From contig OX291543.1 of NCBI GenBank assembly GCA_946406115.1, positions 36,296,815 to 36,360,814 on the forward strand: DNA of 64,000 nt. Direction: 5' to 3'. A program made the translations under genes and the position numbers. The stretch's first letter is position 1, and every line of letters begins with the position of its first letter. Source of the stretch: Apoda limacodes (Eukaryota > Arthropoda > Insecta > Lepidoptera > Limacodidae). The notes below the pieces were generated by a model. The model had not been told where the DNA came from and did not search any database. It worked only from the letters and a program-made list of their open reading frames with translations. Positions 63,433 through 64,000 of this stretch are shown here, in pieces.

Positions 63433-64000
63433 TTAAAACAGTTTGTTAAAATAGGAATTCGGTAGCTGAGCGGTCAATTCATCTAGAAATAGTGCCTTAG
63501 TACTAATTAAAGGCAGGTCGGAGTAAATAGGTTTTATTACTATCGTAGATAGGTAATTAGTGGCAGAGACAAGTTTGTTGCCTATACCTACTAACGATAT
63601 ATTTGTAGGGTGTCGATGCAATTTCAACTTAGATAATAAACGGTCGGTAATAGTAGCCACTGAGGCTCCAGTGTCTAGTAAGGCCCTGGCGATAAAGTAC
63701 TGGCCTTTTGAGTCGCGGATATGAACCCATGCGGTTGGATTCAGCGGGTGTGAGCGGCGCGGTGTTGCATCGACCCCTCGCGTTATAGCGTTCGCCTCTG
63801 CGGTGAGGCGGACCTGGGCCATAGTGGAGGTACGGGGCATCGGCCGGTATCTCCTCTAGGTCTAATGGTTCGGAACGCAGTGTGTGTAGATGTGGTGTGT
63901 CGGAGTACGGTGAGTGAGCAGCGCGGGTTGAAGCGGATGATGTTGAGTGAGCGGCGCGGGATGAAGAAGCGGGTCCCGTCTGCGGTGACGGGGCTCTCTC
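63433..64000 (-). pseudogene. pol: BEL/Pao protease and Gag-Pol linker
   Basis: 63840-63433 holds the aspartic protease with ALLDTGASVATITDRLL (about 63690-63650). A different frame is open from the window edge to about 63840 and reads Ser/Ala/His-rich sequence (SSSRAAHSTSSASTRAAHS, a linker), so one frameshift separates them unless this is where the pol frame is entered naturally. Confidence 0.75.

Larger units (their letters stand above)
59571..64000 (-). mobile_element. BEL/Pao LTR element, running off the right edge
   Basis: Minus strand; pol domains from 63840 down to 60184, followed by the start of the 3' LTR at 60154 (minus-strand TGTTCCGTGAATG, after a purine-rich GGCGGG-type tract on the plus strand reading). 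The far end of that LTR could not be fixed. The 5' part (gag and 5' LTR) lies beyond 64000. Frameshifts and an internal deletion make this copy inactive. Confidence 0.85.

Overview
The window looks like a transposon-rich, AT-rich stretch of an insect nuclear genome, most likely a moth or butterfly (Lepidoptera). The evidence is the repeat community: an env-bearing Ty3/gypsy element (errantivirus type), BEL/Pao and DIRS-like fragments, several Jockey/CR1-type LINEs with short-motif 3' tails, an RTE-type LINE, an R1-type LINE and a tRNA-derived SINE. The species call is inference from family knowledge, not from a search. I find no host protein-coding gene, no tRNA or rRNA gene and no CRISPR array that I can support.

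Layout. 1-4.9 kb holds a decayed minus-strand LINE split by an AT-rich insertion, then dispersed repeats. 4.92-13.68 kb is a complete, very young errantivirus-type provirus with two LTRs, a GTAC target duplication, tRNA-Leu-type primer site, gag, a -1 frameshift signal, protease, RT-RNase H-integrase and env. It abuts a nine-copy 49-bp satellite (13.68-14.12 kb). 14.1-25 kb holds LINE copies in both orientations, a terminal-inverted-repeat element and short tandem arrays. 25.2-27.1 kb, 34.4-35.3 kb and 43.3-44.9 kb are further LINE remnants, and 35.8-38.8 kb is an RTE-type LINE. 45.0-45.37 kb is a 61-bp satellite carrying a reverse-oriented solo LTR. 45.37-50.32 kb is an older, truncated relative of the provirus, cut by an R1-type LINE (50.32-54.4 kb) whose middle is inverted. 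56.3-58.7 kb holds a small inverted-repeat element, a SINE, a DIRS-like fragment and a LINE tail. 59.6-64.0 kb is a minus-strand BEL/Pao element that runs off the right edge.

How the parts work together. In the complete provirus, unspliced RNA would give Gag and, by -1 slippage on TTTAAAC just before the gag stop, Gag-Pol. A spliced RNA would join a short leader exon, which ends inside a signal-peptide-like coding segment, to the env exon. The older relative keeps the same heptamer with a different downstream stem, and the same leader exon and donor, which argues these are working signals. The provirus has two apparent single-base breaks (near 6050 and near 8238) although its LTRs differ only by two one-base homopolymer lengths. 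True inactivation and indel sequencing error are both possible.
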